DNA of 64,000 bases from Curtobacterium sp. MCJR17_020 (GTDB lineage: Bacteria > Actinomycetota > Actinomycetes > Actinomycetales > Microbacteriaceae): NCBI RefSeq assembly GCF_003234365.2, contig NZ_CP126260.1, positions 1,426,001 to 1,490,000 on the forward strand, written 5' to 3'. The notes beneath the pieces are model-generated. The model did no database searches. It worked only from the letters and a program-made list of their open reading frames with translations, and had not been told where the DNA came from. Shown here piece by piece: positions 39,346 to 47,066 of this stretch (positions are counted from its first letter, which is position 1; every line of letters begins with the position of its first letter). A program made the position numbers and the translations under genes.

Positions 39346-39702
39346 ATGAACCGATTCGGAAAGCTGTCCGCTGTCATCGCCGGGGTGTCGCTCGTGGGGG
39401 CGCTCTCGACCGGCGTCGCGCACGCAGCACCGGCCGAGGTCTCCTCCGTGACGAGCGGAAGCGCATCCGTCGATGGCGTCAGCACGAACGGGACCCAGGC
39501 TGTCGGTGGTGGTCTCTGGTCGTACACCGTGACCCGCGACAACGTCGTCTCGGCGTTCGAGAACCACCGCTTCATCCACAGCACGGCGGTCAAGTCATCG
39601 GGCAAGACGAAGTCTTCTGGGCTCGTCGCGAAGGGGCGGCTCGCCAGCGCCGTTCGCCCGAAGGCGCTGTTCGGGAACCAGGCGTTCTGGGGCATCTACT
39701 GA
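39346..39702 (+). CDS. Lactococcin 972-like bacteriocin precursor
   Basis: A 118-residue secreted peptide. The signal peptide (residues 1-28) ends GVAHA|AP. The mature part has a Ser/Thr/Gly-rich lead and then the family pattern: GGGLWSY, a central HRFIHSTAVKSSGKTKSS and the C-terminal RPKALFGNQAFWGIY, as in lactococcin 972-type peptides (GGxW-Y..., H-S-x-x-V, aromatic tail). It has no cysteine or modification motif. Lactococcin 972 binds lipid II and blocks septum formation. The next two genes are the membrane protein and ATPase always found with this family, which supports the call. The ATG at 39346 is preceded by AGAAAGG. Confidence 0.8.
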   Translation: MNRFGKLSAVIAGVSLVGALSTGVAHAAPAEVSSVTSGSASVDGVSTNGTQAVGGGLWSYTVTRDNVVSAFENHRFIHSTAVKSSGKTKSSGLVAKGRLASAVRPKALFGNQAFWGIY

Positions 39703-39734
39703 TCCGGAGCTTCGCGGCCGCCACCGTCCTCGCG

Positions 39735-41597
39735 GTGGCGGCCGTACCCGTGCTGGTAGCCGGCCTCATCGTGTTCGTGGTCGGGAGTGGCGAGGCGAGC
39801 GGGTACCTCTCCGCACGGACGATGATCGACGTCGTCGACTTGCCGTTCGGACCGACGAAGCAGCAGCACGTCGAGCAGCTCACCGAACTGGCCGAGGAAC
39901 ACGACGTCTCGCTGGCCCTCGTGGTGCCCGACCGCTCCGGTGCACCGAACTCGGTCGACGCGTACTCGTTCACCGGCTCGGTCGCCGAGCCGGTGTTCTG
40001 GGGGACGGTCGTCGAGCGCCCCGCGAGCGACATCGGTGATGCCGTGATCGTGTGGTCGTACGCCGTCGACGGGACTCCTGACCAAGTGCGGTCGTTCCTC
40101 GACGCGTTGCACACCGCGGAGTTCAGGTTCGTGGATGCGACTCCGACTGCCAGTGTTCTGGTGCCCGCGGTGATCCAGCAACCCGGCGTGCTGGCGATCG
40201 CGGCGTGCGTCGTGCTCGGGATCGTCATCGCGCTCGTCGCTGAGTCGGACCGGCGCGCGAGTCGACAGCGCCTTCGTGAACTCGCCGGGTGGTCGCCGAA
40301 GCGGATCGCAGCTCGTGAGTCTCTCGAGATCGCGGGGCTGCTCGTCGCCTGTTCCGTGCTGGTGTGCGGAACACTCGCCGTGTACCTGCTCGTCCGCGGG
40401 GCATCGCCGACGATCTGGTCGTTCAGCTCCGGGCTCGCCGCGGTGATGTTCCCCATCACCCTCGTCAGCGTCGTCGGAGTGCACGTGGTCTGCTCGATCG
40501 CGGGCCGTCGCAGGTTCGGGAGCCTCGCGGCCCCGGTCTGGCGCCCGATCGTCGTCTCGCTGTGTGGCGTCGCACTCGTCGGCATCCTGACCGTGAACGC
40601 CGGCGCTGTCGCAGAGAACGCACGACGGGCGACTGCACTCGAGCGGTCGCTGAGCCGCGAGGCTCCGCACGGCGATGACGTCGTGCTGGGTGTCGGCAAT
40701 GACACCATCGAACAGGAGCGAACGTTCGGGCAGATCGCCCGTCGAGCCCTCGACGTCGGTACCGCGGAGTTGGCGCAGACGACCTTCATGCAGGAGGCCC
40801 TCCTGGTCGCCGGCGACTCCGCTGGGCAGCTGACCGCTCCGAACCGCGACGGCGTGACCGTGCTGGTGCCGCGCAGCATGGCAGGCGACGCTGACGCCAT
40901 CGTCGATCACGTCCGTGCGGCCTTCGAAGACGGCTGGGAAGTGGACAGTGATCGTCCGCCCCGAACGGTTCCGATCCGCCCCGAGGTGGTGGGCACGACC
41001 GTTCCGATCGTCGAGTCCGCCGATCGATGGGTCGACTGGGTGACGCCACGAACCACCGACTCGCTGGACGTCCCCGTGATCGTGGTGGCAGATCTGCGAG
41101 ACCTCCCGCCCAACCGGCTCGGGACGGCGGCTCGCAACGGCGAGGTGCGGTTCGCCGACCGGTCGACGCTCGTCCGTGAACTCCGCGCCGCTGACCTGCT
41201 CGACGTCGTCACCCAGATCAACCGGGTCGGTGCCGTGCTCGAGCGTGAGCTCGCTGCCGTCCGCACCGAGCGAGTGGTCGTCATCGGGGCATCGCTCGGC
41301 GCCGTACTCGCAAGCCTGTTCGCTGCCGCCGCCCTGGTCGCCGACCACCGGATGCGACGTCGACGCGCGGGACGCCTGCGCTTCCTGGTCGGTCGCCATC
41401 CAGCCGTGCAGCACAGACGGTTCGTGTGCACCGCGAGCGGGATCGTCGCCGGAACCACCGTCGTCGTGCTGCTCGGTGGTGGGACCGTCGATGTGATCCA
41501 CGTTGCCGGGACGGCTGGCGCCACCGCTGTGCTCGCCGCTGTGGCCCTCTCCCTCCTGCTCGCCGCCACACACCACCGAGAAGGGATCCGACGATGA
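39735..41597 (+). CDS. Bacteriocin-associated integral membrane protein (DUF1430-like)
   Basis: At least 620 residues. There are helices at the N-terminus, around 145-165 (VLAIAACVVLGIVIALVAES), 190-215, 225-255, 275-300 and 520-545, and two at the C-terminus (GIVAGTTVVVLLGG, AGATAVLAAVALSLLLA). Large extracytoplasmic parts lie at about 25-140 and 300-500. The topology, length and position after a lactococcin-972 gene fit the bacteriocin-associated membrane family that acts with an ATPase in immunity or export. The start is unclear: GTG 39735 has no ribosome-binding site, and the frame stays open to a CTG at 39699 that overlaps the bacteriocin stop and would extend the first helix. Confidence 0.75.
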   Translation: MAAVPVLVAGLIVFVVGSGEASGYLSARTMIDVVDLPFGPTKQQHVEQLTELAEEHDVSLALVVPDRSGAPNSVDAYSFTGSVAEPVFWGTVVERPASDIGDAVIVWSYAVDGTPDQVRSFLDALHTAEFRFVDATPTASVLVPAVIQQPGVLAIAACVVLGIVIALVAESDRRASRQRLRELAGWSPKRIAARESLEIAGLLVACSVLVCGTLAVYLLVRGASPTIWSFSSGLAAVMFPITLVSVVGVHVVCSIAGRRRFGSLAAPVWRPIVVSLCGVALVGILTVNAGAVAENARRATALERSLSREAPHGDDVVLGVGNDTIEQERTFGQIARRALDVGTAELAQTTFMQEALLVAGDSAGQLTAPNRDGVTVLVPRSMAGDADAIVDHVRAAFEDGWEVDSDRPPRTVPIRPEVVGTTVPIVESADRWVDWVTPRTTDSLDVPVIVVADLRDLPPNRLGTAARNGEVRFADRSTLVRELRAADLLDVVTQINRVGAVLERELAAVRTERVVVIGASLGAVLASLFAAAALVADHRMRRRRAGRLRFLVGRHPAVQHRRFVCTASGIVAGTTVVVLLGGGTVDVIHVAGTAGATAVLAAVALSLLLAATHHREGIRR

Positions 41598-42253
41598 CCG
41601 AGCAACTGCGACTCCGCGCCGAGGCGATCGGGTACGACATCGCCGGTCGGACCCTCTGGGACGGTGTCTCGTTCCAACTCCGCGCCGGGGAAGCCCTCGC
41701 CCTCCGCGGGCCTTCCGGGCAGGGCAAGAGCACGATGCTCCGCTGCTTCGGGGGACTCGAACAACCGACACGGGGGCAGATCACCGTCGATGGCAACGTC
41801 CTGCAGACGGCAGGAGAGGGAGAACGTCGGGCGCTGCGCCGGGACACCGTCGGCCTGGTCATGCAAGACCACGCCGTCGTGCCGGAGTGGACGGTCACGC
41901 AGAACTTGCGGGTGTTGCGTCCGAGCGGCGTCGCCAGTGCCGAGCTCGGCGACCGGATCGACGAGGCGCTGCAGATCGTCGGGCTTGGTGGTCGCCGTAC
42001 GGCTCGTGCGGGGACGATGAGTGGCGGAGAACAGCAGCGGGTCGCTGTCGCACGGGTCTTGGCGCAGCGACCACGGCTCGTCCTGGCCGATGAGCCCACC
42101 GCGTCGCTCGACAGCGAGAGCGCGACCCGTGTCCGCGCCGGTCTGGACGCGCTGCGTGCATCCGGCAGCGCCGTCGTCGTGGCGACCCACGACCCTGCGC
42201 TCATCGCGTGGGCCGGCGCGGAACTCGCGCTGGCAGTCGACGCGACCGCCTGA
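41594..42253 (+). CDS. ABC transporter ATPase of the bacteriocin locus
   Basis: A 219-residue MacB/LolD-like ATPase: Walker A GPSGQGKST, Q-loop VMQDHAVVPEWTV, signature MSGGEQQRVAVARVL, Walker B LVLADEPTASLD and ATHDPAL. It overlaps the membrane protein stop (ATGA at 41594), so both form one transporter. In the lactococcin-972 family this ATPase and the DUF1430 protein are the conserved partners, with a proposed role in immunity. It ends the operon; a GACGGGAGGC-type hairpin follows its stop. Confidence 0.88.
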   Translation: MTEQLRLRAEAIGYDIAGRTLWDGVSFQLRAGEALALRGPSGQGKSTMLRCFGGLEQPTRGQITVDGNVLQTAGEGERRALRRDTVGLVMQDHAVVPEWTVTQNLRVLRPSGVASAELGDRIDEALQIVGLGGRRTARAGTMSGGEQQRVAVARVLAQRPRLVLADEPTASLDSESATRVRAGLDALRASGSAVVVATHDPALIAWAGAELALAVDATA

Positions 42254-42296
42254 CGGACGCCAGGCGCGTAGCGAGCTGGCACCGGGCCTCCCGTCC
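42252..42296 (+). repeat. GACGGGAGGC-family hairpin after the bacteriocin operon
   Basis: GACGG...AGGCGCG (5-nt bulge) pairs with CGGGCCTCCCGTC at 42283-42295. The right arm carries the reverse complement of the repeated GACGGGAGGC core. Probably a terminator of the bacteriocin operon. Confidence 0.4.
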
Positions 42297-42421
42297 GAAT
42301 GAAGGAATCGTCGACAGGCGACCGCGCCCGGAGGACCTCGTCCCGCTCTACCAACGGCCCTACGAGTTGGAGGTCAAGCACGGTCGGATCGGTGAGCGGT
42401 GGTGTTCTCGTTCCGGGGCGA

Positions 42422-42469
42422 TGACGGTTCTGGTTCGCGATCGCCGGGGATCGTGAACCAGAACCGTCA
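42422..42469. terminator. 21-bp hairpin at a convergent junction
   Basis: TGACGGTTCTGGTTCGCGATC (42422-42442) pairs with 42449-42469 with a single G-T wobble position; the loop is 6 nt. It lies 6 bp before the end of the convergent hypothetical gene. The region 42297-42421 before it holds no convincing gene. Confidence 0.6.
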
Positions 42470-42474
42470 CCGTC

Positions 42475-43047
42475 TCAGTACTGCGGCCGGATCCAGTCCG
42501 TCGGTTGCACGAACCGTGCTCGGGGAAGGACCTCGTCCGGCGCGGCTGTCCGCACGCTCGTGATGATCGTGGCCTCGCCGTGCTCGTACGAACGGCGGGC
42601 GATGCCGGCGCGCTCGTCGATCACCAGCGACGTGCGGAACGCCGGGTCCTCGCCGTGCTCGAACGTCACCAGGATCGAGTGCTCGCCGATGTGCTGGATT
42701 AGGATCGGATGGAAGCTCTCGGGGCCGCGACCCCATCGGAGCATCAGGTCGGGCACGGCCATCCGGACCACCGGAGACGAGACCATGCTCCGGGCGAACG
42801 ACACCTCGATCGGGCCGTCGTCCGGCTCGTGCAGCACGCCCTCGCGGTAGGAGACCGGCTTGGCGCGCTGACGGACGAGCGTCCAGGTCTCCGCGGCCTC
42901 GTCGATGTCGACGCGGAACTGCCAGTACTTCTGCCGGGACTCCTGGTGGATGCCCTCGAGGACGTACCGGGCGGATCGGCGGAGGGCGGCGAGGTCCTCG
43001 GCGATCGCGGGGCCGTCGGACCGGGTGAGGAGTTCGTCGAAACGCAC
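42475..43047 (-). CDS. Hypothetical protein (about 190 aa)
   Basis: A soluble protein of about 190 residues with normal codon use. It begins helical (LLTRSDGPAIAEDLAALRRS) and then becomes beta-rich with many charged residues (YWQFRVDIDEAAETWTLVRQ, ILVTFEHGEDPAFRTSLVID). No membrane segment, cysteine or known motif is seen. I chose GTG 43047 (reading MRFDELL); GTG 43068 is also possible and would add seven residues. It is divergent from the oxidoreductase gene across a gap with a GACGGGAGGC-type hairpin. I do not recognise the family. Confidence 0.6.
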   Translation of the reverse strand: MRFDELLTRSDGPAIAEDLAALRRSARYVLEGIHQESRQKYWQFRVDIDEAAETWTLVRQRAKPVSYREGVLHEPDDGPIEVSFARSMVSSPVVRMAVPDLMLRWGRGPESFHPILIQHIGEHSILVTFEHGEDPAFRTSLVIDERAGIARRSYEHGEATIITSVRTAAPDEVLPRARFVQPTDWIRPQY

Positions 43048-43092
43048 GGTCCCAGCATGGCGCACCACGTGCAGTGGACGTCACCCCGTGAC

Positions 43093-43134
43093 GGACTGGA
43101 GGCCCGTGGCGGCCTGGCGTCGTGCCTCCCGTCC
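43093..43134. repeat. GACGGGAGGC-family hairpin in a divergent gap
   Basis: GGACTGGAGGCCCG (43093-43106) pairs with CGTGCCTCCCGTCC (43121-43134) at 12 of 14 positions. Its position between divergent starts rules out a simple terminator role for this copy. Confidence 0.5.
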
Positions 43135-43186
43135 GATCGTGGGTCGCGTCGGGTTGCGTCAAGCAACGCGCGCGTAGACCGGGAGG

Positions 43187-44119
43187 ATGCAGGTCGTCGG
43201 AGTCGAACAGTTCGGAGGGCCGGAGGCCCTCGCCGTCCACGAGGTGCCCGAGCCGCACGCCGGTGCGGGGTCCGTGCGGATTCGGGTGCAGGCGTTCGCC
43301 GTGAACCCGACCGACACGGGTGTGCGTGCCGGGCAGCGGGACAGCTCGCAGGCCTCACCGCCGTACGTGCCCGGGATGGACGCCGCCGGTGTCATCGACG
43401 AGGTCGGGCCCGACGTGACCGGATGGGAGGTCGGCGACGAGGTCATGGCGATGGCGCTGCCGCTCACCGCCCACGGTGGTGCGTACGTGCAGGAGCTCGT
43501 CGCGCCGGTGGGGTCGTTCACGCGGATTCCTCGTGGGACGTCGCTTCCGCTCGCGTCGACGGTGCCGATGAACGGGCTGACGGCGTTGCAGATCCTGTCG
43601 CACGCCTCGCTCGCGCCGGGACAGACGCTCGCCGTGACCGGGGCCGCGGGGCTGCTCGGGAACTACGTGGTGCAGCTGGCGAAGGCCGCCGGGCTGACCG
43701 TGATCGCGGACGCAGCTGAGAAGGACGAGGCGCTGGTCCGGTCGCTCGGACCGGACCACATCGTGCCGCGCGGTGATGGGTTCGCTGCCGCGGTGCGCGA
43801 GCTCGTGCCGGAGGGTGTCGATGCGCTCGCCGATGCTGCGGTGCAACGGTCCTCGGTGGTGGATGCGGTTCGCGACGGCGGAGTGTTCTTCGACGTGCGT
43901 GGGTGGCAGGGCGACGGGGCTCGGGGGATCGAATTCGTGCAGGTGATGGTGTTCTCGGAGTACCGGTCGTTCGACAAGCTCGAGCAGCTGCGGCATGCGG
44001 TGGAGAGTGGCACGTTGACGCCGCGGGTGGCCGAGGTGCTGCCGGCTGCTCGGGCTGCGGAGGCGCACGAGCGGTTGGAGGCTGGGGGGACGCGGGGGCG
44101 GTTCGTGTTGACGTGGTGA
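43187..44119 (+). CDS. Quinone oxidoreductase-like medium-chain dehydrogenase
   Basis: A 310-residue MDR protein without zinc ligands, of the QOR type. An N-terminal GroES-like domain (FGGPEALAVHEVPEPHAGAG, FAVNPTDTGVRAGQ, VPGMDAAGVIDEVG) is followed by a Rossmann domain with AVTGAAGLLGNYVVQLAKA. It should reduce quinones or enones with NADPH. The ATG at 43187 lies 8 bp after a TAGACC-like element with a short leader. There is no operon partner; the downstream GACGGGAGGC hairpin ends the unit. Confidence 0.85.
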   Translation: MQVVGVEQFGGPEALAVHEVPEPHAGAGSVRIRVQAFAVNPTDTGVRAGQRDSSQASPPYVPGMDAAGVIDEVGPDVTGWEVGDEVMAMALPLTAHGGAYVQELVAPVGSFTRIPRGTSLPLASTVPMNGLTALQILSHASLAPGQTLAVTGAAGLLGNYVVQLAKAAGLTVIADAAEKDEALVRSLGPDHIVPRGDGFAAAVRELVPEGVDALADAAVQRSSVVDAVRDGGVFFDVRGWQGDGARGIEFVQVMVFSEYRSFDKLEQLRHAVESGTLTPRVAEVLPAARAAEAHERLEAGGTRGRFVLTW

Positions 44120-44137
44120 GTTGCTGACGTGGTCTTG

Positions 44138-44177
44138 GACGGGAGGCGCGGTGCCGGTTGGTGCCGTGCCTTCCGTC
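44138..44177 (+). repeat. GACGGGAGGC-family hairpin / terminator
   Basis: GACGGGAGGCGCGGTGCC (44138-44155) pairs with GGTGCCGTGCCTTCCGTC (44160-44177) over 18 positions, three of them G-U-type wobbles; the loop is 4 nt. It lies 19 bp after the oxidoreductase stop and before the sdp-like promoter. Confidence 0.6.
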
Positions 44178-44203
44178 GCTGGGCGGCACGCTTTCGAATG
44201 TCG

Positions 44204-44232
44204 TTGCATGAGGTATCAAATATCGGTAGGTT
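44204..44232 (+). promoter_or_regulatory. Promoter of the SDP-like operon
   Basis: TTGCAT, a 17-bp AT-rich spacer and TAGGTT form a plausible vegetative promoter, giving a leader of about 36 nt before the toxin gene. The spacer is markedly AT-rich compared with neighbours. Confidence 0.5.
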
Positions 44233-44274
44233 GCTCCCGTACGCAGCACAGTGGCTGTGTCGGGAGGGACAAAC

Positions 44275-44988
44275 TTGAACATCCAGAAGCTCCACCGTCC
44301 GCGGGTTGCCGTGCTCGGATTCGTGACTGCCATCCTGCTGCTCGCGGCATCGCTCGTCGGCTCGCCAGCCGTGGCGACGGCCGTCGAACAGGTGGCGGCT
44401 GCGAGCAGCACGTCGGGCCTCTCAGAACAGGATCTGCTGCTCGTCGACGGGGCGCTGTTCGGTGTCGGCCCCGTAGCGAAGCAGCTCGGCACGAGCATCG
44501 AACCCGTCTTCTCCGGCGATGAGTTGGAGCGAGTCACGGCTTACGCGCGTGAATCCCGCGAAGGACTCGTCGCATCGAACCCCGATGCGGTCGAGCGCGC
44601 TGTGGCCAACATTCGGTCGGGATCGGTGAACTCCGTCGCGAAGGGCTTCGAACAGCTCGGAGGAGCCTTCAACTCCTACATCAGCGAGACGTACACCGAG
44701 GAAGAGTTGAACGCAGCCAAGGAGGAGTACAACTCGACGTCGGCCGTATCGATGTGTGGAGCAGTCGCCGCCTGTGTCGCAGCAGTTGCCTTCGCCGTCT
44801 ACGCAGCAGCTGCCGTTCACAATGCTGCGGTCCTCACAGCGGCCGCTGCTGTCCTCGTGTCCGTGTATGCGTGGTGCGGAGCCTGGACCGGTTGCGGGCG
44901 CAGCGGCCAAGCAACCGGCAATGACCGGGTGAAGCAGGAAAAGTTCCTGGCGAACGCAACCCGCGTCGGTCAGACGCTGCCCGCGTGA
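44275..44988 (+). CDS. SdpC-like antimicrobial peptide precursor
   Basis: A 237-residue secreted precursor. The start is TTG 44275 with GGGAGGG seven bases upstream (an in-frame GTG at 44251 lacks a site). A signal peptide (about residues 11-35, VAVLGFVTAILLLAASLVGS) precedes a charged pro-region (to about 155) and then a hydrophobic C-terminal peptide beginning at C161: CGAVAACVAAVAF. This mirrors B. subtilis SDP, whose active peptide begins with two cysteines six positions apart joined by a disulfide, followed by an Ala/Val-rich helix. A second pair, C201/C207, is extra. The tail after about residue 210 is polar and probably removed. SDP kills by collapsing the proton motive force. The following genes look like SdpA and SdpB. 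Confidence 0.75.
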   Translation: MNIQKLHRPRVAVLGFVTAILLLAASLVGSPAVATAVEQVAAASSTSGLSEQDLLLVDGALFGVGPVAKQLGTSIEPVFSGDELERVTAYARESREGLVASNPDAVERAVANIRSGSVNSVAKGFEQLGGAFNSYISETYTEEELNAAKEEYNSTSAVSMCGAVAACVAAVAFAVYAAAAVHNAAVLTAAAAVLVSVYAWCGAWTGCGRSGQATGNDRVKQEKFLANATRVGQTLPA

Positions 44989-45551
44989 GGCTGAAGCTCG
45001 CCGAGACGACCGTGGTCACGGTGGCGACTCTTGCCGTGGCCATGGTCGGCTTCGCATCACTCCCGATCAGTACCCATGCGTCGGGATTCGTTGCTGACGG
45101 TCTGCGTGCTGTCAGCGAGATCACGCCGCAAGGATGGGGCTTCTTTACCCGTGACCCGCGCTCTCCGATTACGCAAGCCCGCGTCCGCACCGCGGAAGGA
45201 GAGTGGAAGACCGTGACTCGGGGTCCGAATGCGACCCCACGGAACGCGTTCGGGTTGAACCGGTCGTCGCGACTCGACGAGTACGACGTGTCCCAGGTCA
45301 CCGGGCCACACGACATCGATGAACTTTGGTCGGACTGCACCGGAAACTCGATCGCTGAGTGCGCCCAGCGTGCTGCGTCAGAGCGCGGTGTTCAGGATTG
45401 GACGGCCGAAGGCTACGACCTCCGGCTCTGCGGGGAGGTCCTCTTGCTCGCTGTGGATCCGATTCCGATCGACTTCGCGGGCCTGCAGTACGACGCCTCG
45501 ACGAAGGCTATCCGCGCGACTGTCCGATGCGATGATCTGGAGGATCAGTGA
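44985..45551 (+). CDS. SdpA-like toxin-maturation protein
   Basis: A 188-residue protein with one N-terminal transmembrane helix (TVVTVATLAVAMVGFASLP) followed immediately by PQGWGFFTRDPR (residues 48-59), the pattern I associate with the SdpA family. The rest is extracytoplasmic with five cysteines (DCTGNSIAEC, LRLCGE, TVRCDD), possibly disulfide-linked. In Bacillus, SdpA and SdpB are both needed to turn SdpC into active SDP. It starts at GTG 44985, overlapping the precursor stop (GTGA). The ATGA/GTGA coupling with both neighbours shows one operon. Confidence 0.7.
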   Translation: MRLKLAETTVVTVATLAVAMVGFASLPISTHASGFVADGLRAVSEITPQGWGFFTRDPRSPITQARVRTAEGEWKTVTRGPNATPRNAFGLNRSSRLDEYDVSQVTGPHDIDELWSDCTGNSIAECAQRAASERGVQDWTAEGYDLRLCGEVLLLAVDPIPIDFAGLQYDASTKAIRATVRCDDLEDQ

Positions 45552-46531
45552 TGACCTCTGCCGCCACACTGCAACGTCACTACGGCGTAGGGAACTGCGG
45601 AAGAGTTGGCCTTGAGCGTTATGTGTCGACCGTCAGTCCGTTCACGCCGGTACTCGGGCTCGCGCGATCAGCGATCGCAGCGGCGGCCTTGCTCACGCTC
45701 GTCTTCACTCCGACCGATCAGCTCTTCTTCCGGAGCTCGACGTTCCCGTCCGGTGCGAACTGCGGGAACAGCACATCGTGGATGTCCTTGTTCTGCATCG
45801 GGTCCTCCAGCGGGCACCTCGAACTCACGAAGTGGATCGCGGTATCCCTTCTCGCCATCGTCGTCACCGGATTACTGCCGGCGATCACTGCCCTTCCACA
45901 CTGGTGGGTGACGTGGAGCCTCATGACCTCGAGTACGGCCGTCGACGGCGGCGAACACCTCGCCGCGAACCTGACCCTCATCCTCGTTCCGCTCGTACTG
46001 CTCGACCGCCGTCGCTGGCACTGGACACTTGACAGGCGGTACGTGGGCCGTTCTTCGTGGGTAGCCGTGATCGGGTACACCACCCTCGGGCTCTGGACTC
46101 TCCAGATGATGGGGGTGTACTTCCAGGCCAGCGTGGCCAAGTTCTCCGTCCTCGAGTGGTCGGACGGGACGGCGCTCTGGTACTGGATGCAGAACCCGGT
46201 CTTCGCCCCGGCCGGAGCCGTCGGCGACCTTGTTCGGAACACGCTCCAGTGTTTACCACTCACCGTCATCGCGACGTACGGCACGCTCGCGCTGCAGCTC
46301 GCTCTGGTCGGCGCTGTCTTCATGCCGCGCAGGCCTCGGCATCTGTTCCTGGGCCTCGCTGTCGCGTTCCACCTGGCGATCGCCGTGCTGATGGGCCTGT
46401 GGAGCTTCTCGATCATCATGATCGCGGCGGACCTGCTGTTGCTCCTCCGCCCCCACGAATCCGAGAGCGTTGCTCGTGCCCTTCACATGGGCTCACGAAA
46501 CGAACGGCAGTTGAACCATGTCAGCGCCTGA
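45551..46531 (+). CDS. SdpB-like multi-pass membrane maturation protein (HTTM-type)
   Basis: A 326-residue membrane protein with about seven helices (for example ALLTLVFTPTDQLFF, WIAVSLLAIVVTGLLPAITA, LTLILVPLVLLD, WVAVIGYTTLGLWTLQMMGV, LFLGLAVAFHLAIAVLMGLW) and an HTTM/vitamin-K-carboxylase-like core: TAVDGGEHLAANLTLILV and YFQASVAKFSVLEWSDGTALWYWMQ. This is the fold of SdpB. A cysteine pair (ANCGNSTSWMSLFC) faces outward. The start is ATG 45551 (TGATG with the SdpA stop); GTG 45548 would add one residue. It overlaps the next gene by 14 bp. Confidence 0.72.
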   Translation: MTSAATLQRHYGVGNCGRVGLERYVSTVSPFTPVLGLARSAIAAAALLTLVFTPTDQLFFRSSTFPSGANCGNSTSWMSLFCIGSSSGHLELTKWIAVSLLAIVVTGLLPAITALPHWWVTWSLMTSSTAVDGGEHLAANLTLILVPLVLLDRRRWHWTLDRRYVGRSSWVAVIGYTTLGLWTLQMMGVYFQASVAKFSVLEWSDGTALWYWMQNPVFAPAGAVGDLVRNTLQCLPLTVIATYGTLALQLALVGAVFMPRRPRHLFLGLAVAFHLAIAVLMGLWSFSIIMIAADLLLLLRPHESESVARALHMGSRNERQLNHVSA

Positions 46532-47018
46532 CGAGTCCTTCCGAAGCCCAGCGGATCGCGGAGCGGCGGTCGGGGCACTCTTCATCCTGGTCCCCATCGC
46601 CGTAATCGCAGTCGCCGGGGCTGCGGCGAAGGGCTTCGATGGCCCGTCTCTTCTCGTTCTCGCTCTGGTTTTTGGCGGGCTTGTCTGGGCGATGGTGGTC
46701 ACTGCGCGGGCGGCTGCGTTCATCGAGTTGTCAACCGAGCGCGTCACGGTCGGGTTGGCGCCGTTCTGGAGGACGCGGCTGCCTCGACGTGAGATCGCAG
46801 ATGTCGCGATAGTGCATATCGACACCTACGGCGACTACGGAGGCTGGGGCATCAAGGGCTCGGCCCGAAGCTCGAAGGGGCGCCTGTACTCGGTCGGCGG
46901 GGAGACCGCCTTGCGGGTGCTGATACGGGATCAGCGGACGTTCGTGGTCGCATTCAAGGACCCGGAGACAGCGGAGCGAGCAAGGCGAGCGCTGCACGGC
47001 GGGTGCCGATCGCGCTGA
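46518..47018 (+). CDS. Two-helix membrane protein with PH-like domain, candidate SDP immunity protein
   Basis: A 166-residue protein. Two helices (VGALFILVPIAVIAVAGAAA, residues 17-36, and LLVLALVFGGLVWAMVVTAR, about 45-64) precede a cytoplasmic beta-rich domain resembling bacterial PH-like domains (LSTERVTVGLAPFWRTRLP, GGWGIKG, TALRVLIRDQRTFVVAFKDP). The ATG at 46518 overlaps the SdpB-like gene by 14 bp, making it the fourth gene of the operon. Immunity in Bacillus is by the unrelated SdpI; a gene in this position is the natural candidate for self-protection, but nothing in the sequence proves it. Confidence 0.6.
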   Translation: MSAPDESFRSPADRGAAVGALFILVPIAVIAVAGAAAKGFDGPSLLVLALVFGGLVWAMVVTARAAAFIELSTERVTVGLAPFWRTRLPRREIADVAIVHIDTYGDYGGWGIKGSARSSKGRLYSVGGETALRVLIRDQRTFVVAFKDPETAERARRALHGGCRSR

Positions 47019-47066
47019 GCGGGACGGGTGGGTCGACGATGGACCTCGGAGCGCCGCCGGCCTGCG

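Noticed and set aside
39696..41771. 691-codon minus-strand frame opposite the DUF1430-like gene
   Set aside because: Antisense shadow; the + strand frame has regular membrane helices and the expected partners.
42297..42421. Peptide-like stretch (PRPEDLVPLYQRPYELEVKH) after the bacteriocin ATPase, possible gene remnant
   Set aside because: No start with a ribosome-binding site, no known family and it ends in the 42422 hairpin. Chance coding-like composition is as likely.
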